Below are positions 49,390-60,464 of a DNA stretch of 64,000 nt, piece by piece (positions within the stretch are counted from its first letter, which is position 1; each line of letters opens with the position of its first letter). The translations under genes and the position numbers were made by a program. The notes beneath the pieces were generated by a model. The model was not told the origin of the DNA and did not search any database. It saw only the letters and a list, made by a program, of their open reading frames with translations. Origin of the DNA: Megalobrama amblycephala (lineage: Eukaryota; Chordata; Actinopteri; Cypriniformes; Xenocyprididae); assembly GCF_018812025.1 (NCBI RefSeq), contig NC_063052.1, positions 17,629,414-17,693,413 on the forward strand, written 5' to 3'.

Positions 49390-49690
49390 TTTTGGGGTCA
49401 ATAAGATTTTTTTTGTTTGTTTTCAGAAAAGAATTTACTGTGTGCTCACCAAAGGTGCATTTATTTGATCAAAATTACAGCACAACAGTAATATTGTGAA
49501 ATATCACTACAATTTAAAATATCTATTTTCTATTTAAATGTATTTTTTAAAAGTAATGAATTCAGTAATGGCAAAGCTGAATTTTCAGCAGTCATTGATC
49601 TTCAGTGTCACATGAACCTTCAGAAATCGTAATATATTGATTTGGTGCTCAAGAAACATTTCTTATTATTATCAATGTTATAAACAGTTG

Positions 49691-49753
<63 letters not shown>

Positions 49754-49759
49754 ACATAC

Positions 49760-49805
<46 letters not shown>

Positions 49806-49980
49806 GTATATATATTTATATACAGTATTTATATACAGTGTATATATTTATTGTGGAAAATGTGATACATTTTTCATGATTTTTTGATAATTATAAAGTT
49901 CAAAAGAACAGTATTTATTTGAAAAAGAAACTATTCAAACATTATAAATGTCTTCACTGTCATTTTTTCTGAATAAAAGT
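49390..49980. mobile_element. Relative of the 21880-22767 element with microsatellite insertion
   Basis: Shares CAGTAATATTGTGAAATAT, GCTGAATTTTCAGCA and CTTCAGTGTCACATGA with 21880-22767 and ends with the CTGAATAAAAGTATTAATTT motif. It is interrupted by (CA)n at 49694-49751 and (GT)n at 49769-49794. Confidence 0.7.
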
Positions 49981-50071
49981 ATTAATTTATTAAAAAGAAT
50001 CTTTTGAATAGGAGTGTGTTCTAGCCCACATTGGCCTGTTCCTCCAACCAAAGCCTGTGTCATTCACACTC

Positions 50072-50278
50072 TTAAGGTGATGATACACGGGGCAACGTTT
50101 TGAGAAATGTTGTCGAGCAATGTTGCTTGCTTGGGCATGTTCCCATTGAGAATGGGCAACAAATTTGTATCTGGATACTTTAGATCCAAATTTGTTGCCC
50201 ATTCTCAATGGGAAAGTGCCCAAGAAACATCGCTTGGCAACATTGCTCAAAAAAATGCCTCGTGTATCATCAACTTTA
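50072..50278. mobile_element. 207-bp foldback MITE
   Basis: Arms include TGATGATACACGGGGC on the left and GCCTCGTGTATCATCA on the right, and centrally CCCATTGAGAATGGGCAACA and its exact inverse around 50170-50210. Nearly the whole element folds back. Confidence 0.85.
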
Positions 50279-51234
50279 GTGTTGACAGATGATGATAGAA
50301 TTTTCAAAAAATTTTGTAGCAAGTAGGCTACTACAAAAAAACGTTTTATGAAACAAATACCTTAGCAAAGATGTGGGACAAACACAAACCAAACAAAAAC
50401 ATAAACACTGTTTGAGTCTGACTACATGCTGGAAAGCTCCATTAATCGCTGTGAGACAGCTACAGCAATCATACTTCAAAGTAAAAACCCTCAGCAGCAC
50501 CATAACATAATGTCAAGAGCTGATTTAACATGTTCCTCCCTCTATTCTGCTTCTCCCTGACTAACTGTGCCAAAATTTCTCACTACAACAGAAGGGCTAA
50601 TTAACAATTCTATCCGTGGACAAGGCCGTGACGTTTCTGCTGAGCTTATGGACCGTGGCAAAACAGTCTGCAGGAGAAGAATCTGTGGGATACAGTGATG
50701 TATTGGAACTGTGTTTTGGCTAATTGGCCATGGAAAAGAGGACGTCAGAACAGCATGGGGACAGTGAATTATAGATTAATGGGCATGGCCCTAATTGATA
50801 AAGCATCAGCTTCTGAAGCTAGAGCTTGTGGGCATGAAGCATGAGCGCACCGCATGAACAGGAAATACCAGGTTTACATCCCACCATGAGCTCTTTTTCT
50901 GACGGTTGCTGTTGTGTCCTTAAGCATAAAGCACTTTAATCTCATCTGCTTTTGGTTTTGATACTGTCAGTTAAACCAGTTCAAAACTGGCAATATGGTA
51001 CATTTTACACTGCTTGCAAGAGATTGCTTTCTCTTACCTTCTTATTTAAGATTTTATAAGCTTATTAAACTGAGTTTCCTCCAACACTCTCTCATGGCAA
51101 TTTGTAACTATTTTACGTTTTGTGCAATCTCATTTGTATGTTCTTGTACGATTTTCTTACGCCACACCGAGTGTTAGGTTTAGAGTTTGACTTTCATGTG
51201 AAACAAATTGTACTAGTACAACATGATAAATAAA
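50279..51234. other. Single-copy-looking non-coding DNA (50520-50900)
   Basis: 50520-50900 has balanced composition, no repeat ends and homeodomain-like TAATTA/ATTAAT motifs (GGGCTAATTAACAATTC, TAGATTAATGGGC). It is a candidate regulatory element only on these grounds. Confidence 0.3.
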
Positions 51235-51480
51235 GATGTTGATCACAGAACAACATTCCAATCAACCAATCAGATTTGAGGGATAAGTTTACAGTTTATG
51301 TTAAGTTTAGGCTTACAACCAGGGTTAGGTGCTTCTACATCAGTATTCACCTATCATTTCTCTCTGATTTTAGGGATAACTTATCCTAATATGATTAGGA
51401 TTAAATTTCTCGGACAGGAATTTTGCTCCATGATCAACAAAATATGTTGACCCAAGAACGTTTCTAACTCAGCAAAATCA
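51235..51480. mobile_element. Decayed copy of the 2515-2822 MITE
   Basis: Shares ATCAACCAATCAGATTTGAG, AAGTTTAGGCTTA, GGGATAACTTAT and ATGTTGACCCA with the first copy, in the same order. The left terminal repeat is lost or diverged; the right ends CTCAGCAAAATCA. Confidence 0.75.
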
Positions 51481-52021
51481 AGAAATGCATTGTGTGCCAG
51501 TGATGACTGGATTTTTTTTTAGTATTATTTTTTTTTGGAAAATGTCGGATCATACTTTTAAATGTAAAAATTGTATGTAACAGTTGCTAGGTGACAAGAG
51601 TAATCCTCCAAACCGTCCCATTTAACGACGTTTGGTTTCTTGTTTGCTGTTTATTTTACCCTATAATTAAATTAATTTTATTTAAAAAGTCTTGACAGTA
51701 ATATCATGGCCACAATTCCTAATTTAAGTAGCTAAAAAAACATTCTGTATGTTGCTGGCCCAATTTAAAACAAGCAAACAAAGAGGAACATTTTTCAAGG
51801 GAACATATACTGTATAATGGGAAATACTACCAATAATGACAATACAAACATTATGAACAGTACAAAATACAGCAGTGTGCTTACTATTTAGGGAAACAGA
51901 ATGAAAATCACAAAACTAGTACATTCACATGTTACATAATGAATAGCACTCATTAGCTGAATCCTGTACCAAACACTCAATGCACTCATTAGGAGAAGTG
52001 TCTAGATATGCAATAAAATAA

Positions 52022-52590
52022 ACAAAATGCTGCGAGCAGCAATTATCTGGGTTCAAGCACTTTAAGGCCTTTGAGCCATTTCGTACTTTTCACCGCTGTT
52101 GCGCCCCCATCAGGCCGATTGGGCTGAGCCTTGTTGACGTTATAGACAGTGTAAGTACTACCAGCCCTCAAAGTTTACAGTCTCTATGACTTCGTTTTTT
52201 TTAGGCGTACGCTAGTGTATGCGCACAGTCGAATGCACAGCCTTGGAAAGTATACTTCATTGGATTCGTATACATACACAGGCGTTCGACGCGTGCACAG
52301 TTTTGAGCAAACTTAGTTTGTTAACTAAGTTACAACCCATGTGTCATCTTTGTAAACATCCAGAGTTGTACAAATGAGGGCACTTTCTAACCTCTTTGCA
52401 CAAGCTCTCATCTATGTAGGCCTCCATCTTCACTATAGCTTGCCTGATGTTCTGTTTATCCCTCATGTACTGTTGCGGGTCAATTTGACCCGTTTAGATT
52501 TTTGAGTTGTCAGAAACATCAGTTAACCTATGTTTTTTTTTTCAACAATTACAATAGGGTTTCAGCGCTATGCGCTTTGAACCCCTAGTA
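52022..52590. repeat. Probable interspersed repeat (GCTGCGAGCAGCAATT start)
   Basis: Starts GCTGCGAGCAGCAATTATCT and ends near TTTCAGCGCTATGCGCTTTG. A similar start motif occurs at 46530. The ends are not clear inverses, so the class is unknown. Confidence 0.4.
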
Positions 52591-52731
52591 AATGATTAAA
52601 ATCATTACTTTTCTGTCTGGAGTGGAACACAAAATTGATGTTTTGAAGAATGTCCTGGCTGCTCTTTCTCATACAACATAAACATAGTGACTAGGGGCTG
52701 TCATGCTCCAAAAAAGACAAAAGTTTAAATA

Positions 52732-54294
52732 CAGTGGTGGTCAGAATTATTGGCACCCTTGGTAAATATTATCAAAGATGACTATAAAAATAAATCTGCA
52801 TTGTTTAGCCTTTTGATCTTTAATTCATAAAATGAGCAAAAATCTAAAAGAAAATAATTGAAAGTGTGGGGAATATCACATTATGAAATAAATGTTTTTC
52901 TCAAAAACACGTTGGCCACAATTATTGGCACCCCTAGAATTTTGTATGAGTAAAATATCTCTGAAGTATATTCCCATTCATATTTACATTTTTTTTAGCA
53001 CACCAGGGTGATCATAAACATGAAATTGTCCAGCTATGACTTCCTGTTCCACAGGAGTATAAACATGAGGAAACACAAAGGCCAAATTCCTGTAATCATT
53101 CATCACAATGAGTAAAACCAAAGAATATAGTTCTGATGTGCAGCAAAAGATTGTTGAGCTTCACAAAATAGAAAATGGCTGTAAGAAAATAGCTAAAGCA
53201 TTGAAAATCCCCATTTCCACTATCAGGGCAATAATTAAGAAGTTTCAATCAACTAAAGATGTTACAAATCTACAATATGTAACAAATCGTCCTAATGCGC
53301 GATGAGGAGGAGAGTTTGAGTGGCCAAAGACTCTCCAAGGATCAGAGCTGAGAATTGCAGAGATTAGTTGAGTCTTGAGTTTCAGAAAGCATAAAAAAAT
53401 ATCAAACAGCACCTACAACAAGTTGTTCAGGAGGATTTCAAGAAAAATCCTCTGCTCTTATCCAGAAACAATCTCCAGCATATTCAGTTGTCAGACAAGA
53501 CTGAAACTTCAAACGGGACCAGCTTCTAACTAAAAAAAGAGCTTTTTGGCAGCAAACCCACCAGATGGGTTTGGTGCACACATGGATAAAAAGTACCCCA
53601 TGCCCACTGTTAAATATACTGCTGGATCTTTAATGTTGTGGGCCTATTTTTCTGCTGGAGGTCCTGGACATCTTGTTCAGATTCATGGTATCATGGATTC
53701 TATCAAATACTAACAGATAAAAAATCAAAACCTGACCACTTCTGCTAGAAATCCAATAATGGGCAGTGGTTGGATCGTCCATCAGGACAATGATCCAAAA
53801 CAAACATCAAAATCAACACAAAAATGTGTCACTGAGGACAAAATGAAACTTCTGCCATGACCATCCCAGTCCCCTGACCTGAACCCTAAAGAAAATGAGT
53901 GGAGTGAACTGAAGAGAAGAAGCACCAACATGGAGCTGGGAATCTGAAGGATCTGTAGAGATTCTGCATGAAGGAATAGTCTCTGATCTCTTGTCAGGTG
54001 TTCTCCAAACTCATCAGGCATTATAGGTGAAGACTCAGAGCTGTTATCTTGGCAAAAGGAGGTTGCAAAAAGTATTTAACAAAAGGGTGCCAATAATTGT
54101 GGCCAACGTGTTTTGGAGAAAAACATTAATTTCATAACGTGACACCCTCCCCTCCCCCTCTTTTCCTTCAATAAAAGGCTAGATTTTTGCTAATTTTATG
54201 AATTAAAGATCAAAAGGATAAACAATGCATAATTATTTTCATAGTCATCTTTGATCATATTTACCAAGGGTGCCAATAATTCTCACCACCATTG
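52732..54294 (+). mobile_element. Tc1-like element, copy 1 (complete ends)
   Basis: Flanked by TA (52730-52731 and 54295-54296). Left end CAGTGGTGGTCAGAATTATT and right end AATAATTCTCACCACCATTG are inverted with a few changes; the inverted repeats run about 75 bp, and a second internal GTGCCAATAATTGTGGCCAA / TTGGCCACAATTATTGGCAC pair lies near 52912-52932 and 54087-54107. It encloses one transposase remnant. Length, TA target and TIR design fit the Tc1/mariner superfamily. The copy at 60465-62083 is the same family. Confidence 0.93.
53108..54025 (+). pseudogene. Tc1-like transposase, inactivated
   Basis: The first 55 codons are open (MSKTKEYSSDVQQKIVELHK..., a helix-turn-helix DNA-binding start with the family's ISTIRAIIKK segment), then stops and frameshifts follow. 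Downstream nucleotide sequence still encodes, in pieces, the family's blocks up to the region matching QDNDPK and SPDLNPKENEW near 53783-53905, the last two catalytic residues. The length from start to end (about 300 codons) is near the family norm. The frame breaks make it non-functional. Confidence 0.88.
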
Positions 54295-54395
54295 TATGTG
54301 CAGTCTTTGTTCTGTTCATCACACAAAGTTAAACCATGGAGCACAAAAATAGTGAAGTAGTCCTCATGCCATGTTTATCTTTACTAATCTAATAG

Positions 54396-54432
54396 TTAAT
54401 GACAGAATTTTCATTTTTGGTAAACTAACCGT
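54396..54432 (+). mobile_element. Short right-end fragment of a TTAA-type MITE
   Basis: TTAATGACAGAATTTTCATT and TTTTGGTAAACTAACCGTTT match the right terminus of the AGGGTTAGTTCACC family; only about 40 bp remain. Next to it, 54463-54628 carries GGGGTTCCCAATCCTG and CAGGGTTTGGCACCC ends, possibly another old MITE. Confidence 0.6.
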
Positions 54433-54954
54433 TTACCAACAGTTCAATATTTTTCTTTATCAGGGGTTCCCAATCCTGTTCCTGATCTACCTTCCTGTAA
54501 ATTTCTGCTCCAATCCTGATCAAACACAACTGAACCAGCTAATTAAGATCTCCAGGAGCATTTGAATACAGACAGTTGTGTTGGATGATCTCTGCAGATA
54601 TGTAGGGAACAGGGTTTGGCACCCTTCTTCTATATTATAGTAACAAAGTTACTAACAGTTGTGACTAGACAGTTATTTCTCCAATGATGCTCCTGAGTAG
54701 GTTTCTCTCACCATTGATCTGAGGGTCAGGAAGTGGAAAACCCGGAATTAATCTGATCTGGTTTTTGACACACCACTCTCATCCACTTTTCTAGTGCATT
54801 GCTTGGTGACACACAAAGAAGCTTTGGCTTAAATTTTTAGCTATTTTTAACTTTAGCAGAGAAAAAAAAACTAACTGAACTGGGTCTAAAATGTAAGTTA
54901 ACTCAAAATATAAACTTTTTCCATATTTCAGTGTTGTATGAAAGTAATAACACA

Positions 54955-55222
54955 TTAAAAGTGTGGTACATTTACATCACTTCAGTGAAATTTCATAGTC
55001 AAAAATGTCCATTGTCAATAGTGTATGTGTGCAGCAGCTCACACAGAAGTCACTTTCAAACCAAGCGGCTTTCTGTTGGTCACCATGGTTAATTCACTTG
55101 ACCCATTGCAAAATCTGCATGGCAAACTTATTTACCCTCACACAAAATTCCTGCTTGCATGGATTCATATTTAAATGAGTGGATTTTACCCACAAAACAT
55201 CAGTAAGTGTGACCACATCTTA
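54955..55222 (+). mobile_element. MITE (TTAAAAGTGTGGT), tandem copy 1
   Basis: Starts TTAAAAGTGTGGTACATTTA and ends CAGTAAGTGTGACCACATCT; the ends are roughly inverted. It shares GCTCACACAGAAGTCACTTT and TTTCTGTTGGTCA with the adjacent copy. Confidence 0.7.
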
Positions 55223-55495
55223 AAAGTGTGGTCACAATAGCGAAATATACAACCACAAAAGGTCCACTGTCTATTGTGAATAGTGTGGCAATGTATAAAG
55301 CACAGCTCACACAGAAGTCACTTTCAAACCAAGCATCTTTCTGTTGGTCAATGCAGCAAATTTACATGACCAACATGAAAATGAGTGAAATCTGCATGGG
55401 GAACATTTTTGATCTCATGTGAAACACTCAATTGTATGGTTTCCTAGAGGAGTCACGAAATTTCACCAAGCAGCAGTAAATGTGACCGCACCTTA
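55219..55495 (+). mobile_element. MITE (TTAAAAGTGTGGT), tandem copy 2
   Basis: Begins directly where copy 1 ends (TTAAAAGTGTGGTCACAATA) and ends CAGTAAATGTGACCGCACC. Head-to-tail with copy 1, and immediately followed by a different MITE at a TTAA. Confidence 0.7.
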
Positions 55496-55496
55496 A

Positions 55497-56159
55497 AGGA
55501 ACACTCCACTTTTTTTGAAAATAGGCTCATTTTCCAGCTCCCTAGAGTTAAACAGTTGAGTTTTACCGTTTTAGAATCCATTCAGCTGATCTCCGGGTCT
55601 GGTGGTACCACTTTTAGCATAGCTTAGCATAGTTCATTGAATCTGATTAGACCGTTAGCATCTCGCTCAAAAATGACAATATAGTTTCAATATTTTTCCT
55701 ATTTAAAACTTGACTCTTCTGTAGTTACATCGTGTACTAAGACTGACAGGAAAATGAAAAGTTGCAATTTTCTAGGCCGATATGGCTAGGAACTATACTC
55801 TCATTCCGGCGTAATAATCAAGTAACTTTGCTGCCGTACCATGGATGCAGCAGGCGCAATGATATTACGCAGCGCCTGTGACCCCCTGTTTGCACAGGGA
55901 GTGTGCCTTGCAACCATGGAGACGTTTGTGAGAGACGCTGCGTAATATCATTGAGCCTGCTGCACCCATGGAAGAGTCTAGTTTTAAATAGGAGAAATAT
56001 TGAAACTCTGTGGTCATTTTTGAGCGAGATGCTAACGGTCTAATCAGATTCAATGAACTATGCTAAGCTATGCTAAAAGTGGTACCGCCAGACCCGGAGA
56101 TCAGCTGAATGGATTCTAAAACGGTAAAACTCAACTGTTTAACTCTAGGGGAGTGTTCT
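55497..56159. mobile_element. TTAA-flanked foldback MITE (AGGAACACTCC)
   Basis: TTAA at 55493-55496 and 56160-56163. Ends AGGAACACTCCACTTT and GGGGAGTGTTCT are inverted; the arms run more than 200 bp and include TTTAGAATCCATTCAGCTGA and TCAGCTGAATGGATTCTAAA as exact inverses. The 55700-55990 centre has GCGTAATATCATTG-type inverted blocks too. Non-coding. Confidence 0.85.
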
Positions 56160-56183
56160 TTAAACATCAGCTAGAGCCAAATA

Positions 56184-56188
<5 letters not shown>

Positions 56189-56261
<73 letters not shown>
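56189..56261. repeat. (TA)n microsatellite, about 73 bp
   Basis: Uninterrupted alternating TA, followed by shorter TA runs to about 56308. Confidence 0.95.
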
Positions 56262-56266
<5 letters not shown>

Positions 56267-56496
56267 ATATTAAAATATTTATTATCTTATATTAATCATA
56301 TATATATATTAATCATATTTACAAGAATTACACTCAAAACCAGATTAACATGCTTCCTGCTTCACTCCATGTGAGAAAAGAGAATGCACAAGCACAACCG
56401 AGAGCTTTAATAGAGCTGTTCATTCATCAAACTGTAGTCCAACCCATGATGCAAATTTGACATGGGTGGTTCTAGATTTTTGACTATGGCTGACAT

Positions 56497-58228
56497 TACC
56501 CAGCCAACACAGCATGGTGGGGCCCAGATGGGTGTCACCTGGGCTGCCTAACTGGGGCCCAAACATTTTTGTCCACGGTTTCCATGGAGGCCCCACATGG
56601 GTTAGCCCAGATGAACTGAACACTACTCAGTGTCCACACTACAGGCTGTTAAATGTAACACAGACACATGCTGGAGTTAATGAGATAATTAGGTGATAAC
56701 GAGCAGAATCACCGAAGGACAGAGGAACAACAAGAACTACGACTTCAGCCACAGCCTTCGATGAAATCAACTGAAGATAAAATACATTAAATCACTCAAG
56801 ATCTGATTAAACATCTCCACAAACAGCATTACCAGCTTCACTTATTACTAACCAGACTGACTTTATCTCTGTCACACGCTCTTATTGAGAATTACCAGAG
56901 GTTTAGAAGTTGATGATTTGTTGAAAATAAGTTTGGTTTGATATCACCGTGATCAAGGGCAGCGCTTACTTCAGTTAGGCAGTTTGACTCTTGCCTGTTT
57001 TGGTGTTAGTATTTCTCTGGCTGCTCTTGCTGTTTGTTATGGTAAGGGAAAATGTGTTTAGCTGTTGTCAGCTGTTTGATGATAAGAATATGATTGCTAT
57101 TATGTAGTGGCTTTATTCACTGATCTAATGATTGACCTTTATATGAAAAAATTTGATTAACTTTGAGCTGGATCTCTTTTAGAATAACAACAACAAAAAA
57201 ACATCAAAATAATACAACTGAAAAATACAATATACACTAAACTCTTCAAAACACCTGCAAGATTTATTCACACACAGACATCAAGAATCAGCGTATGAAT
57301 CTCAACAATGGTGACATGCTTCATGCTGCAATGCATTCTGGGTGCCTCATACAAAACTCATCCATGACTCCCAGAATGCATTGCGGCATGAAGCATGTCA
57401 CCATTGTTGAGATTCATACGCTGATTCTTGATGTCTGTGTTTAAGTAAATCTTGCAGGAGGTTTAAAGTTTAGTGAACAACGTGAGTTTTTTTTTATTTA
57501 TTTTTTTTTTATTTTCTGATTTAGACGTTTTTATTGTAATTCAAGAAAAGATCCAGCACAAAGTTAAACACACTTTGCTCATAAAAAGCTCAGTCATTAG
57601 ATCAGTAAATTAAGCCACTAAATAATGATTATACTCTTATCATCTAACAGCTGACCACATTGTCTCTTTCTTTTCTTTCCATAACAAACAGCAAGAACAG
57701 CCAAAGAAACACTAACACTTAAACAGTCAAGAGTCAAACTGCCTAACTGAAGTAAGCGCTGACCTTGATCACGGTGACAAACCTATTACCAAACTTATTT
57801 TCAACAAATTATCAACTTCTAAACCTCTGGTAATTCTCAATAAGAGCGTGTGACAGAGATAAAGTCAGTCTGGTTAGTAATAAGTGAAGCTGGTAATGCT
57901 GTTTGTGGAGATGTTTAATCAGATCTTGAGTGATTTAATGTCTTTTATCTTCAGTTGATTTCATCGAAGGCTGTGGCTAAAGTCGTCGTTCTTGTTGTTC
58001 CTCTGTCCTTCGTTGATTCTGCTCGTTATTACCTAATTATCTCATTAACACCAGCATGTGTCTGTGTTACATTTAACAGCCTGTAGTGTGCACACTGAGC
58101 AGTGTTCAGTTCATCTGGGCTAACCCATGTGGGGCCTCCATGGAAACCGTGGACAAAAATGTTTGGGCCCCAGTTAGGCAGCCCAGGTGACACCCATCTG
58201 GGCCCCACCATGCTGTGTTGGCTGGGTA
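56497..58228. mobile_element. 1.73-kb near-perfect palindrome (giant foldback element)
   Basis: Starts TACCCAGCCAACACAGCATG and ends with its exact inverse. Sequence can be matched arm to arm the whole way to a centre near 57360, where TGCTTCATGCTGCAATGCAT meets ATGCATTGCGGCATGAAGCA across a spacer of about 25 bp. Both arms encode the same 60-codon shadow frame (56514-56696 + and 58029-58211 -), differing at only two residues, which shows high arm identity; small indels occur (near 56778 and 57942). The outer 110 bp are GC-rich and internally repetitive (GGGCCCAGATGGGT-like). No transposase. TA at each end may be the target site. Confidence 0.88.
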
Positions 58229-59434
58229 CATTTTGTTCTACAACAAATTACACAGTCATATCTCAAATGTGAAACTGCTGTGTGCTTTGACAACATAAGT
58301 TGCTACATAACATCATGACGTCTTGTTCCAGCACTGATCCAAGCAACTTGTATAATCTTGTACAACTTGTATAATATGCAGAACTTGTATAATATGCTGG
58401 GCATGTGCCAAGCTGGCACACTCTCCAAGCTAATACCATCATGATCTGATCTGATTATTGCTCAACAAGCACATGTCAGGGACAGAAAAGACTCTGCAGA
58501 GCAACAAATCCAAAAGTTCACATGCAGCAATTTTGGAAAAGTTTTATAAGACAAGCCAAATAGACAAAGGGCTTGTACTGTGGTTCTGTCCTAATTATAA
58601 TTTGACTTTTGCACTGCTAAATTAAGAAGTTTGGGCAGAGTTGGCAATGCACATCCTTAGTCCAACCTTAGGTATTTGTGCCAAGACTAGTATGATTCCA
58701 GGACACTTTCCAAAGCTATTAATGAGAAAAATATATGTAACTTGCCAAAACAAAACAAAACAAAACAAAACAAAAAAACAGCAGGATGAACATAGTTTTA
58801 TAGGTTTCTTTTGGACACATACCTCAACTCAAAGGGTTTGCATTGACATTACTTTCCCATAGGAACACAACCTCCTCAATCAGACTGAGTAGCAAAACAT
58901 CTTGCAACTTTGCTTGCGCTAATAGGGGAAAATGCGCACATGGGAGTGAAACAAATGATTACCTGCTTAAATTTAAGGCAGTTGAACTTGACAGTGACCC
59001 TTACAACTTACCAAAGAAGTAGTGGTCCATGGACATTTAGATGTTTCCAGGAATCAGATTCTTACATTTATGTGTATCTGATTTAGAAGCCAGGAAAGCC
59101 TGAATGCTTAATATGATATACAACACTATAAATACAATATAACTAGATCTTATAACTTCCCCTTCCTCTTGCAACAGCATCTCTTCTCTTCTGCGATAAA
59201 GTATTTGGACACCAGGGCAGGACAAACGTCACTCATATGAGATCTCAGCAATAGCAAACCACAACAATCCATTCAATTCCCAATAAACAAATTTAAATCC
59301 CACTCTACATCTTTGCGAGAAGCCATCTTACTTCAGTATGTCACAATAGGGAAGTAAAGATTATCAACTTCATGGAGAATTTAAAGAATTATTTCTTTTT
59401 GTAAAGCTGCTTGGAAACCATTTTGTGAAGCGCT
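58229..59434. other. Non-coding; (CAAAA)n and a split repeat at the right edge
   Basis: (CAAAA)n at 58746-58778. 59398-59434 (AAAGCTGCTTGGAAACCATT...GAAGCGCT) is the left part of a short repeat that continues after the LTR at 59834 as GCGCTATACAAATAAA. No gene. Confidence 0.5.
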
Positions 59435-59833
59435 TACGAACTGCTCCATGACTTGGGTTGAAGATGCAGCTTTATTGGGACAATCTAGAATCATAATCCA
59501 TATAAGAGGCAAGAGGTCAAACACACAGGCAAACAATCCAACTGGGCAGAAAACAAAGGAAAAAGGGTAATCCAGAAAACATCCAACAAATCAAAAAGAC
59601 ATAGGAAACAAGGATAATGCTCAGAAAGGCAGTGTAATAACATACAAGACTTCACAATAAATGACAGAACACACCGCACCTTATATAGGCAGATTTAACA
59701 ATGAGACACAGCTGAATGTAATTAAGCATAATGAGTCCAGGCAGTGGGTTATGGGAAATGTAGTCCATGATAAGATAGCACAAGAGTCGGGAAGAGTGCC
59801 CTCTGGTAGGCACTCCGGTTGGCAGGCGTGACA
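59435..59833 (-). mobile_element. Solo LTR with 5-bp target-site duplication
   Basis: Flanked by GCGCT at 59430-59434 and 59834-59838; joining the outsides restores an uninterrupted GTGAAGCGCTATACAAATAA. On the minus strand it starts TGTCACGCCTGCCAACCGGA, has a TATATAAGG promoter-like motif (about 59690-59697) and an AATAAA signal (59471-59476), in the order expected of U3-R-U5. The 3' end reads GTTCGTA rather than ending CA, a possible decay. No internal coding region: consistent with a solo LTR left by recombination. A related, interrupted LTR is at 8239-8872. Confidence 0.8.
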
Positions 59834-59838
59834 GCGCT

Positions 59839-60104
59839 ATACAAATAAATTTGACTTGACACTTGGTCTACTTCAAGAAGTTTTCTTCTGTCTAAATTTT
59901 GAGGAGTGCCCATTAGGACAATTGTTTGTCTTCACTATAGTGTTATAACTAACACTATCTGACCATACTTTTGACCTATCCCTTTGTATAGAAAAAGGTT
60001 TTTTTTTTTTTTTAATGCTGACAAAAACTTTACAGTTACACAGAATATAAGATGCCAAACATTTACTCTTTAAATATAAATATTTAAATGAGTAGTCAAT
60101 ACAA
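59839..60104. other. Short non-coding stretch
   Basis: Continuation of the host repeat (ATACAAATAAATTTGACTTG), then AT-rich DNA with a poly-T at about 59999-60014. Decayed LINE sequence may extend into the right part, but I cannot trace it. Confidence 0.35.
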
Positions 60105-60208
60105 TATTTAACCTATGTAGGGTCTGATTTTACCCAAAGCTATCATGATATTGAATTAGCTATCATGATATTGAATTAAAACTTTGCAAATTGTTTACAT
60201 GTCAGTAT
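60105..60208 (-). pseudogene. L1-like LINE reverse transcriptase fragment, downstream part
   Basis: On the minus strand, starting at the hAT target duplication, it reads N-T-D-M-stop-T-I-C-K-V-L. This aligns with the L1 reverse transcriptase continuation after YRPLSLINTD (family pattern NTDxKIxxKVL) with the expected lysine now a stop. It joins in register to the fragment at 63209-63545 once the intervening hAT element is removed. Beyond about 60150 the match fades; two copies of GAATTAGCTATCATGATATT-like sequence follow. Confidence 0.6.
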
Positions 60209-60464
60209 TAGGTGTGTAACAATATATTGTGTCACAATATATCGAAATACAAAAATGCAACAATATGTATTATGGATAGTGACAATATGTGTTGTAGTTC
60301 ACCCAAAATGAAAATTACTGTGTGAGGAAAAACTTCAAGTTTACAGAGTACTATATGCATTGTTGAATACAATGTATAATAATGCAGTGGGGGAATATTG
60401 TGGGTCCTGATAATGCCAAATTTCTTATGTTACCAGTAAAAAGTGGCCTACATTATTTTAAATA

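Noticed and set aside
56514..58211. Two nearly identical 60-codon frames on opposite strands
   Set aside because: They are the same stretch in the two arms of the palindrome; the residues come from GGGCCC-type repeats, and conservation reflects DNA arm identity, not protein selection.
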